From Oscillospiraceae bacterium (lineage in GTDB: Bacteria; Bacillota; Clostridia; Oscillospirales; Oscillospiraceae): a DNA stretch of 64,000 bases. Shown here in pieces: positions 50,372 to 58,906 of the stretch. Under the pieces are notes generated by a model, which ran no database searches, was not told where the DNA came from, and saw only the letters and a list, made by a program, of their open reading frames with translations. Where the stretch lies: contig SVKK01000002.1 in the NCBI GenBank assembly GCA_015068425.1, forward strand, positions 1 to 64,000, written 5' to 3'. Numbering within the stretch: position 1 is the first letter of the stretch; each line of letters starts with the position of its first letter. A program made the position numbers and the translations under genes.

Positions 50372-51620
50372 ATTGAAGGGAACGGTTTTGGTGAAACCCG
50401 ATATTTTGCTGGCGATATTGCTTAGGTGTGAGTGAAGTATATTTTTTGAAGATTTTAGTAAAATAATTGTCGTCCTGTATGCCGCAGCGTTGACCTACGG
50501 CTGAAATAGGAAGATCTGTTGAGGCCAAAAGATAAACAGCATGCTCAACGCGCTTCTGGTTAACATAATCTGTAAGAGTTCTTCCGGTTTCTTTTCGGAA
50601 AAGGCTTGAAAGATAGCTGGGGTTCACATTCAGTGCGGCGGCATTTGCCTTAAGGCTCAAATCGGCTGTGAGGTCAAAGTCAATTCTGGCAATTATGTAT
50701 TGCACAAGCTGAGAATAATTTGTTGTGGTATGACTTTTGACAAGCAGGCAGTATTTTTTGCCCATATCCTGCCATAGGTCACCGAATTCGTCAAGCTTAG
50801 CGGCATTCTCAATTCTTTTGGCAAATTCGGAAGAGAGTCTGTCGATATGTATGGGGTGAACTCCGCCTTTTTCCACTGCTTTTCGCATAATGGTATTAAG
50901 TATAATGGAGTAATTCTTAATGTTTCGCAAAGGGGTTGTACGGTTTTCCAGCGCTGCCTGGCTAAAGTTTTAAAACATAAGGCATACTCTGTGCACACGT
51001 CCCTGAGACACTGCCTCCATCAGCCGGTTTTCCTCTTCGTAGGTGCGTTCGATCCTTCGGATAGTTGAAAAGATGTCAGCTTGGACCTGAGGGTCGGGAG
51101 GAGAGGAGAGGGGAATGAAGCTTTCCGGAATTCCGCTGACGATTTCCTCCGTAGAGAACTGATGTATGCCCCAAATCCTTTCAGCAAGGCTATTGAAAGC
51201 GGCAGTAATAATTTTATCGTTGGTAAGACAGGGCACGGTGCGGAAATGGTTTTCCAGAATGGGAGTCCAATGGGGGTCAATACCCTTTTCGGATATAAAG
51301 CTGTCAATCCAATCGTGATCCTTTTCCTCGGTGAGATAAGGACCCACAATAAGGGCAGTTTGCTCTTCATATTCGGGAAGGAGCAAAAAGACATAAGAGC
51401 AGAAAAACTCGTCTGTAATTTTATAAATGATTTTCTCCTTTAAAGCGGAGGCCAATTGAACTTCAATTTTTTCAGGGATAAAGTCTCCGTATATTTTGCT
51501 TCGAAGTCCCATATCAGATGCAGAAATTATACCGGAAGATGTAGGAAGCACGGTGATCTTAAGATGGAATTGACTGAGAATGGTAGTAAATAGATTAAGC
51601 TCGGCTTCATATGTTATCAA
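50370..51620 (-). pseudogene. AraC family regulator interrupted by an in-frame stop
   Basis: The two parts are in the same frame: an N-terminal sensor of about 217 residues (start TTG at 51620 after GAGGTG, or ATG at 51662) and a C-terminal part with two AraC helix-turn-helix motifs (LKANAAALNVNPSYLSSLFR, VGQRCGIQDDNYFTKIFKKY). They are separated by a TAA at 50970-50972. The text across the stop, VHRVCLMF-stop-NFSQAALENRTTPLRN, continues the known linker of this regulator family, so one base change would restore about 416 residues. The gene diverges from the GPH transporter and was probably its activator. Decay, stop readthrough or a sequencing error are possible. Confidence 0.8.
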
Positions 51621-51851
51621 TTTCCAACACCTCGATATGATATTAGAATAGGGGAGATGCATAATACTGTTTAGAAATTAACAGTTCAATTTTTATCTAT
51701 TATCGTATAAATTTTGTAAAATAGCAAGCCCATATAAAAATATTGCTAAACTCTACAAAAAATTTTCTATCTATTTAGTTAGTTTGTCTTAAAATATTAA
51801 CAGTGGTTTATTAGAAAATTAAGCCAGTAATTGAAAGGAATGAAATGTAAA

Positions 51852-53255
51852 ATGAGCAACAAACCTCTGCGCCGTTTCGGTTTCAGGGATAAGCTGGGTT
51901 ATTTGTTCGGCGACTTCGGCAATGACTTCACCTTTATCCTCTCCACCATGATTCTCATGAAGTTCTATACCGACCATATGGGTGTTTCCGCCGGTGTTGT
52001 CGGTGCAATCATGATGGTTGCCCGTATTGTTGACGCTTTCACTGACGTCGCTATGGGTCGTATCTGCGACCGCAGCAGAATTACTGCTGCCGGTAAGTTT
52101 AAGCCCTGGATTATGCGTATGTGCGTTCCTGTGGCAATCGCTTCTTTCCTTATGTATATGGCACCCATTTCCCATCTCTCCACCGGCATCAAGACCGCAT
52201 ATCTGCTTGTCACCTATCTGCTGTGGGGCTCTTTCTGCTATACCGGCATAAACATCCCCTATGGCTCTATGGCATCCGCTATCTCTGAAGATCCTGGCGA
52301 CCGCCAGTCTCTCTCCACCTTCCGCACTATGGGCGGTATGCTGGCAGGCGCTATTATCGGTGCAGGTCTCCCCATGGTTGCATACACCAAGAATGCTGAC
52401 GGCAACTCCGTTCTTGTTGGCAACAGAGTTATGCTCGCAGCAGCAATTTTCTCTGTTCTCGCAATCGTTTGCTACATCCTTTGCTACAAGCTTATCACCG
52501 AGCGCGTAACCCTCACCCGCAATGAAGTCGGTACCGATGAAAAGCCCAAGACTCAGTCTCTTGGTCAGATGCTCAAGAACGCTATCAAGAACCGTTCTCT
52601 CATTTCCATAATTGTTGCTTCCATAGTTATGCTGCTGGCTCAGCTCACCATGCAGGGCATGGCAAACTATGTATATCCCAACTACTATAACTCTCCCGCA
52701 GCACAGTCCGCATCCACCGTTGTTATGATGGTCGGTATGATTGTTGCTGCTATCATTGCAAAGCCTCTCGGCAAGCGCTTTGGTAAGGCAGAAGTTTCTG
52801 TTGTTTCCAATGTTTTCGCAGCTCTTGTAAACCTGGTGCTCTTCTTTGTCCGTCCCGAAAGCGTTTGGGTCTATGTTGGTATGCAGACTCTTGCCTGGCT
52901 CGGCCTTGGTATTTTCTCCATGGTATCCTGGGCTCTTATCACCGACGTTATCGACGATGCTGAAATCCGTAACGGCGTACGTGAGGATGGCTCTGTATAC
53001 GCTATGTACTCCTGGGCACGCAAGCTTGGACAGGCTGCTTCCGCAGGTCTCACCGGCTGGCTCCTTGAGCTTGTTGGCTATACTTCCGAAACCGCATTTG
53101 ATCCCGATGTAACTCTCGGCATCTACAATATTTCTGTTCTCGTTCCCGTTCTTGGCTTCGGTCTTCTGGCTGCAGTTCTCTGGTTCTGGTATCCCCTCCA
53201 CAAGAAAAAGGTTGATGCCAACGTTGCTGCCCTGAAGGAAAAGCACAGCAAGTAA
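51852..53255 (+). CDS. GPH family glycoside-pentoside-hexuronide:cation symporter
   Basis: Twelve-helix MFS-type symporter of 467 residues, in the MelB/UidB/XynB group, which imports glucuronides, galactosides or xylosides with Na+ or H+. The N-terminal RRFGFRDKLGYLFGDFGND and IVDAFTDVAMGRICDRS phrases are diagnostic. The ATG at 51852 has AAAGGAA 11 nt upstream. Its codons are strongly biased to C-ending forms, as is the next gene, suggesting high expression when induced. With the adjacent GH2 gene and the uronate operon, a glucuronide substrate is likely but not proved. Confidence 0.94.
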   Translation: MSNKPLRRFGFRDKLGYLFGDFGNDFTFILSTMILMKFYTDHMGVSAGVVGAIMMVARIVDAFTDVAMGRICDRSRITAAGKFKPWIMRMCVPVAIASFLMYMAPISHLSTGIKTAYLLVTYLLWGSFCYTGINIPYGSMASAISEDPGDRQSLSTFRTMGGMLAGAIIGAGLPMVAYTKNADGNSVLVGNRVMLAAAIFSVLAIVCYILCYKLITERVTLTRNEVGTDEKPKTQSLGQMLKNAIKNRSLISIIVASIVMLLAQLTMQGMANYVYPNYYNSPAAQSASTVVMMVGMIVAAIIAKPLGKRFGKAEVSVVSNVFAALVNLVLFFVRPESVWVYVGMQTLAWLGLGIFSMVSWALITDVIDDAEIRNGVREDGSVYAMYSWARKLGQAASAGLTGWLLELVGYTSETAFDPDVTLGIYNISVLVPVLGFGLLAAVLWFWYPLHKKKVDANVAALKEKHSK

Positions 53256-53281
53256 GTTTAGCTCATAATTTATATGTCCCG

Positions 53282-53316
53282 GGGCGTATGGCGAATAACG
53301 CCATACGCCCTTTTTC
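53282..53316 (+). terminator. Terminator between the GPH symporter and the GH2 gene
   Basis: Perfect 12-bp arms GGGCGTATGGCG (53282-53293) / CGCCATACGCCC (53299-53310) and T5. It lies just before the GH2 ribosome binding site, so the hydrolase would be made at a lower level than the symporter if co-transcribed. Confidence 0.88.
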
Positions 53317-53341
53317 CATTCAAAAAAAGGAGATTATTATT

Positions 53342-55591
53342 TTGAGAACTGTAATCAACTTCAACAAAAAATGGTCCTTCACCAAGCAGAACAGCTCTGT
53401 TCCCGCCGCGCTTCCCGCAGATTGGAATATCGTTAATATTCCCCATTGCTGGAATGCAATTGACGGTCAGGATGGCGATAACGATTATTGGAGAGGCACG
53501 GCCTGGTATGCAAAAAGCTTTATGAAGAGCGAACTGCCCAAGGCAGAGCGCTATTATATTGAGCTTCGCGGCACCAATTCCTCCGCTGACCTCTACCTCA
53601 ACGGCAAAGCCCTCGCTCACCACGATGGCGGTTACTCCACCTGGCGCGTAGACCTCACTGAGGCTATGGCCGAGCAGAACCTCCTTGTAGTGGCTGTGGA
53701 TAACGCTCCCAATGACAAGGTTTATCCCCAGATGGCTGACTTCACCTTCTATGGCGGTATCTACCGTGATGTAAACCTTATCTGCGTTCCCGAGAGCCAT
53801 TTTGATCTGGATTACTACGGTGGTCCCGGACTCATGGTCACTCCCGAGATTATTGGTAGCGACGCAAAGGTCAGCATCGAGGCATTTGTCACCAACGGCA
53901 AGTTGGGTCAGTCCCTCCGCTACACTGTTTCTTCCCGCTGTGGCTGCACCAAGTTCACTGCAGAATCCACCGATACAAAGGCAGTTATTGAGATTCCCAA
54001 TGTCCATCTCTGGAACGGACGTAAGGATCCTTATCTCTACACCGCAACCGTAGAGCTTCTCGAGGGCGGCGAGGTTATCGACAGCGTTTCCACCAGATTC
54101 GGCTGCCGCAGCTTCGAAATCGATCCCAACAGAGGCTTCATCCTCAACGGCGAGGAATATCCCCTCCGCGGCGTTAGCCGTCATCAGGACCGCTGGGGCG
54201 TTGGTAACGCTCTGCTTCCCGAGCATCACGAAGAGGATATCGACCTCATCTGCGAGGTGGGCTGCACCACCATCCGCCTTGCTCATTATCAGCACGATCA
54301 GTATTTCTATGACCTCTGCGATGAGCGCGGTCTCGTTATCTGGGCAGAGATTCCCTATATCTCCAAGCATATGCCCACCGGACGTGAGAACACCATTAGC
54401 CAGATGACCGAGCTTATAGTCCAGAACTATAACCATCCCTCCATTGTTGTCTGGGGTCTCAGCAACGAAATTTCCATCGGCGGCTCCGATGATGACCTTC
54501 TGGAAAATCATCGCGTACTCAATGACCTCTGCCACGAGATGGATAAGACCCGTCTTACCACCATTGCCGCGGTCTCCATGTGCAAGATGGATGACCCCTA
54601 TCTCCAGATTCCCGATGTTGTTTCTTATAACCACTACTTCGGTTGGTATGGCGGCGAGACCAGCATGAACGGTCCCTGGTTTGATAAGTTCCATGCAATG
54701 CATCCTTCCATTCCCATCGGCTGCTCCGAGTATGGCTGCGAGGCTCTCAACTGGCATACCTCCAACCCCATGCAGGGCGACTATACCGAAGAGTATCAGG
54801 CATATTATCACGAGGAACTCATCAAGCAGCTGTTCACCCGCAAGTATATGTGGGCAACCCATGTCTGGAATATGTTCGACTTTGGTGCCGATGCCCGTAA
54901 CGAGGGCGGCGAGAACGGACAGAACCACAAGGGTCTTGTAACATTCGACCGTAAGTATAAGAAGGATAGCTTCTATGCCTACAAAGCATGGCTCAGCGAC
55001 GAGCCCTTTGTACACCTCTGCGGCAAGCGCTATGTCGACCGCGTTGAGGATGTAACTAAGGTTACCGTTTATTCCAACCAGGACGAGGTTGAGCTTTTTG
55101 TCAACGGTGAAAGCCTGGGCAGGAAGACCGCTCCCGACCACTTCTTCTATTTCGATGTTCCTAATGTGGGCACCTCCAAGCTGGAAGCTGTTGCCGGCGA
55201 ATGCCGCGATGAAAGCGTTATAAACAAGGTTGAAACCTTCAATGAGAGCTATCGCCTCGTAGAGAAGGGCGCAATTCTCAACTGGTTTGATATTGAGGCT
55301 CCCGAAGGCTACTTCTCCCTTAACGATAAGATGGGCGATGTAATTGCCACTATGCGCGGCAAGATGCTCTTTATGGGTCTTATGGGTAAAATGCTGGGCG
55401 GTAATAAGGGCGAAGGCGGCGGAATGAAAGCCATGGGCTTCGACGTCACTCCCGATATGATGAGCATGATGAACGGCTTCACCGTTTTGCGTCTGCTCAC
55501 TCTTATGGGCGGCATGATGGATGCCAAATTCACTAAGGAAGATCTCCTTGAACTCAACGCCAAGCTCAACAAAATTAAGAAGAAAGACTAA
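53342..55591 (+). CDS. Glycoside hydrolase family 2 protein, beta-galactosidase or beta-glucuronidase, with a Met-rich C-terminal tail
   Basis: A 749-residue retaining glycosidase without signal peptide. The sugar-binding domain (about 1-155), immunoglobulin-like domain (155-255), TIM barrel (256-550) and a C-terminal Ig-like domain (565-635) follow in order. The acid/base is Glu376 (GLSNEISIGG), the nucleophile Glu463 (GCSEYGCE). An N-x-K motif (528-530, NHK) occurs at the place that reads the carboxylate in beta-glucuronidases, but some beta-galactosidases share it. TTG at 53342 is the start (AAAGGAG upstream). Residues 664-726 contain 15 methionines, a most unusual tail. Cytoplasmic, after uptake by the GPH symporter. 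Confidence 0.9.
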   Translation: MRTVINFNKKWSFTKQNSSVPAALPADWNIVNIPHCWNAIDGQDGDNDYWRGTAWYAKSFMKSELPKAERYYIELRGTNSSADLYLNGKALAHHDGGYSTWRVDLTEAMAEQNLLVVAVDNAPNDKVYPQMADFTFYGGIYRDVNLICVPESHFDLDYYGGPGLMVTPEIIGSDAKVSIEAFVTNGKLGQSLRYTVSSRCGCTKFTAESTDTKAVIEIPNVHLWNGRKDPYLYTATVELLEGGEVIDSVSTRFGCRSFEIDPNRGFILNGEEYPLRGVSRHQDRWGVGNALLPEHHEEDIDLICEVGCTTIRLAHYQHDQYFYDLCDERGLVIWAEIPYISKHMPTGRENTISQMTELIVQNYNHPSIVVWGLSNEISIGGSDDDLLENHRVLNDLCHEMDKTRLTTIAAVSMCKMDDPYLQIPDVVSYNHYFGWYGGETSMNGPWFDKFHAMHPSIPIGCSEYGCEALNWHTSNPMQGDYTEEYQAYYHEELIKQLFTRKYMWATHVWNMFDFGADARNEGGENGQNHKGLVTFDRKYKKDSFYAYKAWLSDEPFVHLCGKRYVDRVEDVTKVTVYSNQDEVELFVNGESLGRKTAPDHFFYFDVPNVGTSKLEAVAGECRDESVINKVETFNESYRLVEKGAILNWFDIEAPEGYFSLNDKMGDVIATMRGKMLFMGLMGKMLGGNKGEGGGMKAMGFDVTPDMMSMMNGFTVLRLLTLMGGMMDAKFTKEDLLELNAKLNKIKKKD

Positions 55592-55596
55592 AAGCG

Positions 55597-55635
55597 TAAA
55601 AAAAGTCCCGGAACCGAAAGGGTTCCGGGATTTTC
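55597..55635. terminator. Bidirectional terminator after the GH2 gene
   Basis: Arms TCCCGGAACC (55606-55615) and GGTTCCGGGA (55621-55630) with flanking A and T tracts. Confidence 0.92.
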
Positions 55636-55639
55636 ATAT

Positions 55640-56530
55640 TCAGGGGTTACACTGGCTGCAGGGCTCAAAGCCCTGAGCTATGAGAAGATCTCTGCTGCCG
55701 CTGAAATATTGTCTGTTTTTTTCGCTCATTTCCGTTGCACCTGAGCAGCTGGGAAGGTGGAATTTCTTTGAGTTTGTGTTGAGCACATAATCTCCCATTT
55801 CACCGTTCGTAAAAGCGTCCTCGTCGAGGCGGCTTTCTCCGGTGGTATAGTCTATCTTAACTCCTGGCTGAACATTGTAGCAGTATACATTGAAGCAGAT
55901 AGCGTCGCCCTCATCCTCAACGCTGTAAGCTTCCATCTGTACACCGCGGGCAACAAGCTCATCACCGGTGAAAATGGGAGTTACGCGATAGAGCACATGA
56001 TTGCCTGTTTCCTTAACATAGTCGGCTACCATATTTTCAAAGGGAAGCATACCCTCCACGTTTACATAACGTGTTCCGGTTATAAGATTCAGCTCATTTG
56101 CATTTTCTCCTGTCAGTTGGAATCCTATAAGATGGCAGCGGTTATAGAGGTATTCTCCGTCAACAAAGGAATAGGGAACATTGACCCATCCTGAGGGTTT
56201 GACATGGCTTATGCTTTCTCTGTCTTCGGTGGGCATAAGATCCTGCCCCACGCAGGCCATAGTCACACCGCAGCGGCCAAGACTGTCAAGAGGACTGAAA
56301 TATTCATAGGAGGCTGTAGTTATATCTTCTTCTGTGAAGGCAGGGGTATTGCCGTTTATAACGCAGTACGCTTCGCCTGTAAATTCCGGAATAGATGAAA
56401 GGTCAATAATTTGTGAAGGAGGCGGTGTGGTCTCCTCCGGGGAGCTTTGCTGAATTACCATATATACCACAATAATAACGAGCAGAGGCAAAAGCGCCTT
56501 CAGGATACCGCCTGTTTTTTTCTTACTCAC
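55640..56530 (-). CDS. DNA/RNA non-specific endonuclease, membrane-anchored, with C-terminal Ada-like metal-binding motif
   Basis: A 296-residue protein with one N-terminal membrane helix (about 9-27), a Pro-rich linker and a beta-beta-alpha-metal nuclease domain (about 50-235). The catalytic segment reads NRCHLIGFQL (usual DRGH), with His133 as general base, and ELNLITGTRYVN supplies the metal Asn. The end (about 250-296) has FHLPSCSGATEM and FEPCSQCNP, a Cys pair pattern as in Ada-type metal-binding domains. Homologues include competence DNA-entry nucleases and secreted nucleases. Its 5' end overlaps the upstream small gene by 8 bp. Confidence 0.92.
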   Translation of the reverse strand: MSKKKTGGILKALLPLLVIIVVYMVIQQSSPEETTPPPSQIIDLSSIPEFTGEAYCVINGNTPAFTEEDITTASYEYFSPLDSLGRCGVTMACVGQDLMPTEDRESISHVKPSGWVNVPYSFVDGEYLYNRCHLIGFQLTGENANELNLITGTRYVNVEGMLPFENMVADYVKETGNHVLYRVTPIFTGDELVARGVQMEAYSVEDEGDAICFNVYCYNVQPGVKIDYTTGESRLDEDAFTNGEMGDYVLNTNSKKFHLPSCSGATEMSEKNRQYFSGSRDLLIAQGFEPCSQCNP

Positions 56531-56930
56531 GGATGTATACCTCCTTGGTTATTTTTTCGTGGGATGAACCCGGAAACTCGCTTTCGGATAATTTTTTCCA
56601 GTTGGAAAGATCGATGTCGAATTTAACATCGGACTGATACCGGCGGTTCCAACGATAGAGAATGATTTCGTTAATTTTATCCCCAAAAGAAGAAGGGGAG
56701 CAAAATTCCACAAAGCAGAATTCATCATCCGCGGCATTTTCCCAGGGCGCTTCGGAAATATAGATGCTCGCTTCGGTGGCTGAAAAAAGAGAAGCAGAAC
56801 GCTGCTGCATATGGATTGTTTTGCCGAGAGCCTCTGTTGTAAGGTCTTCATATAAAAGGGCGTCGCGGCTTTGCCTTCGTCCGAAAAAAGCCATACCCAT
56901 TATGTCGTCAACACAGCAAACAAGCTTCAT
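56523..56930 (-). CDS. Conserved hypothetical protein paired with the nuclease gene
   Basis: A 135-residue soluble protein starting MKLVCCVDDIMGMAFFGRRQSRD, with a patterned middle (DEFCFVEFCSPSSFGDKINEIILYRWNRRYQSD). Proteins beginning with this VCCVDD-x-MGM-x-F block are widespread in clostridia and are sometimes labelled ribonuclease Z, without the zinc-hydrolase motifs of that enzyme. I see no catalytic motif. It has AGGAGA before the ATG, and its end overlaps the nuclease start, so they form an operon. It could be an inhibitor or partner of the nuclease, but the sequence does not show this. Confidence 0.8.
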   Translation of the reverse strand: MKLVCCVDDIMGMAFFGRRQSRDALLYEDLTTEALGKTIHMQQRSASLFSATEASIYISEAPWENAADDEFCFVEFCSPSSFGDKINEIILYRWNRRYQSDVKFDIDLSNWKKLSESEFPGSSHEKITKEVYIRE

Positions 56931-57052
56931 AATATATCTCCTGCAGCAAGAACTAGTGATTAATTAATTTGATTATAACAAGAATTTGTGTTTACTTCAA
57001 TAATCTTAATAGGTAATAAAGAAAAAATTGGCGAAAGGCATATGATTTCGGC

Positions 57053-57081
57053 TTGAAAAAAGAATAGGCTTGTGGTAAAAT
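57053..57081 (+). promoter_or_regulatory. SigA-type promoter of the cupin gene
   Basis: TTGAAA (57053-57058) and TAAAAT (57076-57081), 17-nt spacer. Confidence 0.75.
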
Positions 57082-57118
57082 TTTATTGCCAAAAATTAAT
57101 TTGAAAGGAAGTTATTCC

Positions 57119-57481
57119 ATGTCTTACAAAGTAACCCGCGCTAACGAAGCTGTTAAGTACGAAGCTCCCGGCCATTTTGACGTTCGCACCACCCGTCTGC
57201 ACAACCCCGCAGAGGTCAACGGCGGCTCCATTGTTCACGGCCTTTCTCATTTCCTCCCCGGCGGCGGCGCTGATGTTGCTCCCGCAAACTTCGAAATGAT
57301 TTACTACATCATCTCCGGCGAAATGACCGTCACCCTCTTTGACGATGCTGACGTGGAGACCAAGTATGTTCTCAAGGCCGGCGACTCTGTCCACTTCGGC
57401 AAGGGCACCAAGCGCGGCTGCCTGAACACCGGTATCGTCTCCGCTCAGATGATGACCATCATGATCAAGCCCCAGGCATAA
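57119..57481 (+). CDS. Cupin domain-containing protein
   Basis: A 120-residue single-domain cupin. The beta-barrel reads from GGSIVHGLSHFLPGGGADV (motif 1, with an atypical metal-binding set) to the YIISGEMTVTLFDD and AGDSVHFGKGTKRG strands (motif 2 region). Only one histidine of the usual metal triad is obvious, so it may bind a ligand without metal catalysis. Codons are extremely biased to C- and T-ending preferred forms, and it has its own good promoter, GAAAGGAAG ribosome binding site and terminator, all pointing to strong expression. Role unknown. Confidence 0.9.
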   Translation: MSYKVTRANEAVKYEAPGHFDVRTTRLHNPAEVNGGSIVHGLSHFLPGGGADVAPANFEMIYYIISGEMTVTLFDDADVETKYVLKAGDSVHFGKGTKRGCLNTGIVSAQMMTIMIKPQA

Positions 57482-57501
57482 GTTTACATAACTTATATAT
57501 T

Positions 57502-57538
57502 AAAACGGCACCGCAGTTATGCGGTGCCGTTATTTTAT
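57502..57538. terminator. Bidirectional terminator between the cupin and the flippase genes
   Basis: Perfect 10-bp arms ACGGCACCGC (57505-57514) / GCGGTGCCGT (57521-57530) with A-rich and T-rich flanks. Confidence 0.92.
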
Positions 57539-58848
57539 TGATTTTTTCTGCACACCAGTATAAGTCTGCTCATACTCAGGCAGAAATTGAAACATTCGCA
57601 GAAGAACAAAATAAAGATATAGCCGCCCAGCGCGTAGTGTGGGATTAAAATGACAACAAACAGCACTCCGAGGGCGGCCTCGCAAACATTGAAGAGCATT
57701 GAATGAAGCATCTGTCCAAGCCCCTTTAAACAGCCGTCCGTCACGATATCCATATACATTATGGGGATTAAAAGGGCAAAAATTCTTATGTAGCGTCCTG
57801 CTTCCAGACTTTTATATACCGCAACTCCAAGCTCGTCTGACATAAAAAAGAGAAAAAGGGCCACAGCGAGGGAAAAAAGCAGCGCTGCTTTAAGTAATGA
57901 TTTTACTGTTGTGCGGACTCGCGCCATATTTCCTGAGACCTGTGCGGCTGTCAATTCGGAAATACTCAGCTCCGCTGCAGCGGCGAGGATGCAAGATGGG
58001 AAAGTTATAACGGGAAATACCATACCGCATATTACTCCATATCCTGATAAGGCTGCCTGCGCGCTCATACCGCTCAGTCGGAGCTTTCGGGGAATAAGCA
58101 AGTTTTCAAGACTTGTCAGAGAGACTCTTGCATATGCGGAGAGAGCCAGCGGGAGAGCGATTTTCATCATTCTACGTCCTAATCCGGCAACATAACTCTG
58201 CGCTGTACCCTTAGGCTTGAGTGCGAGATAGACAAGAAGACTCAGGGTAAATGAGCAGGCGTCGGCAATGACATTGCTTTTTGAAATGGCGGCACAGCAC
58301 TGTTCAAGATTTCCGCCCTCAACCCTTGAAAGGAAAAGCACAGCGCATCCGATATTTATGAGCTGCTCAAGAATTTGTATGACTGAAGCTTGTATCACTT
58401 TTCTGTTTGCGATAAACCAGCCGCTGAAAACGGAGGAAAGAGATATAAAAGGCATACAAAGGGAAAGTGTGCGAAGACTGAGAACGGTTCTCGCATCACC
58501 TATCCAGAGAAAGCCTATTTTTTCTGCGCCAAGGAACATAAGGGCAAATGCCGCCGTTCCGAACACTGATGCGTAAGCAAGGCAGCAGCCAACGGCTCCC
58601 ACGGCTCCACGGGGTCTGCCCAGCCCCAGTTCTTCGCTGACAAGGCGTGTGGAGGTAAAGCGTATTCCGGAAATGGCAAAGGTGGCGCATAGAGCATTCA
58701 CACTTGCTATGAGCTGAAAAAGGCCGATGCCGTCTGAACCAACCCGCCCTGCAAGCCACACCTGGTAACTAAGTCCCACACAGCGCATGATTATGCCCGA
58801 CACGGTCATCACAAGGGTATTTTGCAGCAATTTTTTCAATCCGGACAT
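57535..58848 (-). CDS. SpoVB/MurJ-like polysaccharide flippase (MOP superfamily)
   Basis: Integral membrane protein of 437 residues with about 12-14 helices. The first helix reads LLQNTLVMTVSGIIMRCVGL. The phrases VGSDGIGLFQLIASV and FPSCILAAAAELSISELTAAQ belong to the oligosaccharide flippase / SpoVB group. In Bacillus SpoVB works in spore cortex synthesis, but the family also flips other lipid-linked sugars. The GGAGGT ribosome binding site is ideally placed 6 nt from the ATG, yet it lies inside the 3' arm of a perfect 15-bp hairpin (58855-58890), so translation may be regulated. Confidence 0.88.
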   Translation of the reverse strand: MSGLKKLLQNTLVMTVSGIIMRCVGLSYQVWLAGRVGSDGIGLFQLIASVNALCATFAISGIRFTSTRLVSEELGLGRPRGAVGAVGCCLAYASVFGTAAFALMFLGAEKIGFLWIGDARTVLSLRTLSLCMPFISLSSVFSGWFIANRKVIQASVIQILEQLINIGCAVLFLSRVEGGNLEQCCAAISKSNVIADACSFTLSLLVYLALKPKGTAQSYVAGLGRRMMKIALPLALSAYARVSLTSLENLLIPRKLRLSGMSAQAALSGYGVICGMVFPVITFPSCILAAAAELSISELTAAQVSGNMARVRTTVKSLLKAALLFSLAVALFLFFMSDELGVAVYKSLEAGRYIRIFALLIPIMYMDIVTDGCLKGLGQMLHSMLFNVCEAALGVLFVVILIPHYALGGYIFILFFCECFNFCLSMSRLILVCRKNQ

Positions 58849-58854
58849 ATAGAA

Positions 58855-58890
58855 ACCTCCGCATATACTCAGACAAGTATATGCGGAGGT
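58855..58890 (-). promoter_or_regulatory. Perfect hairpin sequestering the flippase ribosome binding site
   Basis: 15-bp perfect arms ACCTCCGCATATACT (58855-58869) and AGTATATGCGGAGGT (58876-58890), 6-nt loop. On the minus-strand mRNA the GGAGGT at the end of the second arm is the Shine-Dalgarno of the flippase gene. There is no U tract, so termination is unlikely. The upstream lipoprotein stop codon is 17 nt away. Confidence 0.75.
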
Positions 58891-58906
58891 ATGTCTTTGA
58901 AATGAC

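Noticed and set aside
50965..50980. Programmed frameshifting at the TTTTAAAAC sequence of the AraC gene
   Set aside because: Both halves are already in the same frame, so a frameshift would not restore the protein. A nonsense change or readthrough is the simpler reading.
51819..53246. 475-codon minus-strand open frame
   Set aside because: Antisense to the GPH symporter, with a strange Cys/His/Asn-rich composition and no ribosome binding site.
53270..55141. 623-codon minus-strand open frame
   Set aside because: Antisense to the GH2 glycosidase; strong codon bias in the real gene keeps this frame open.
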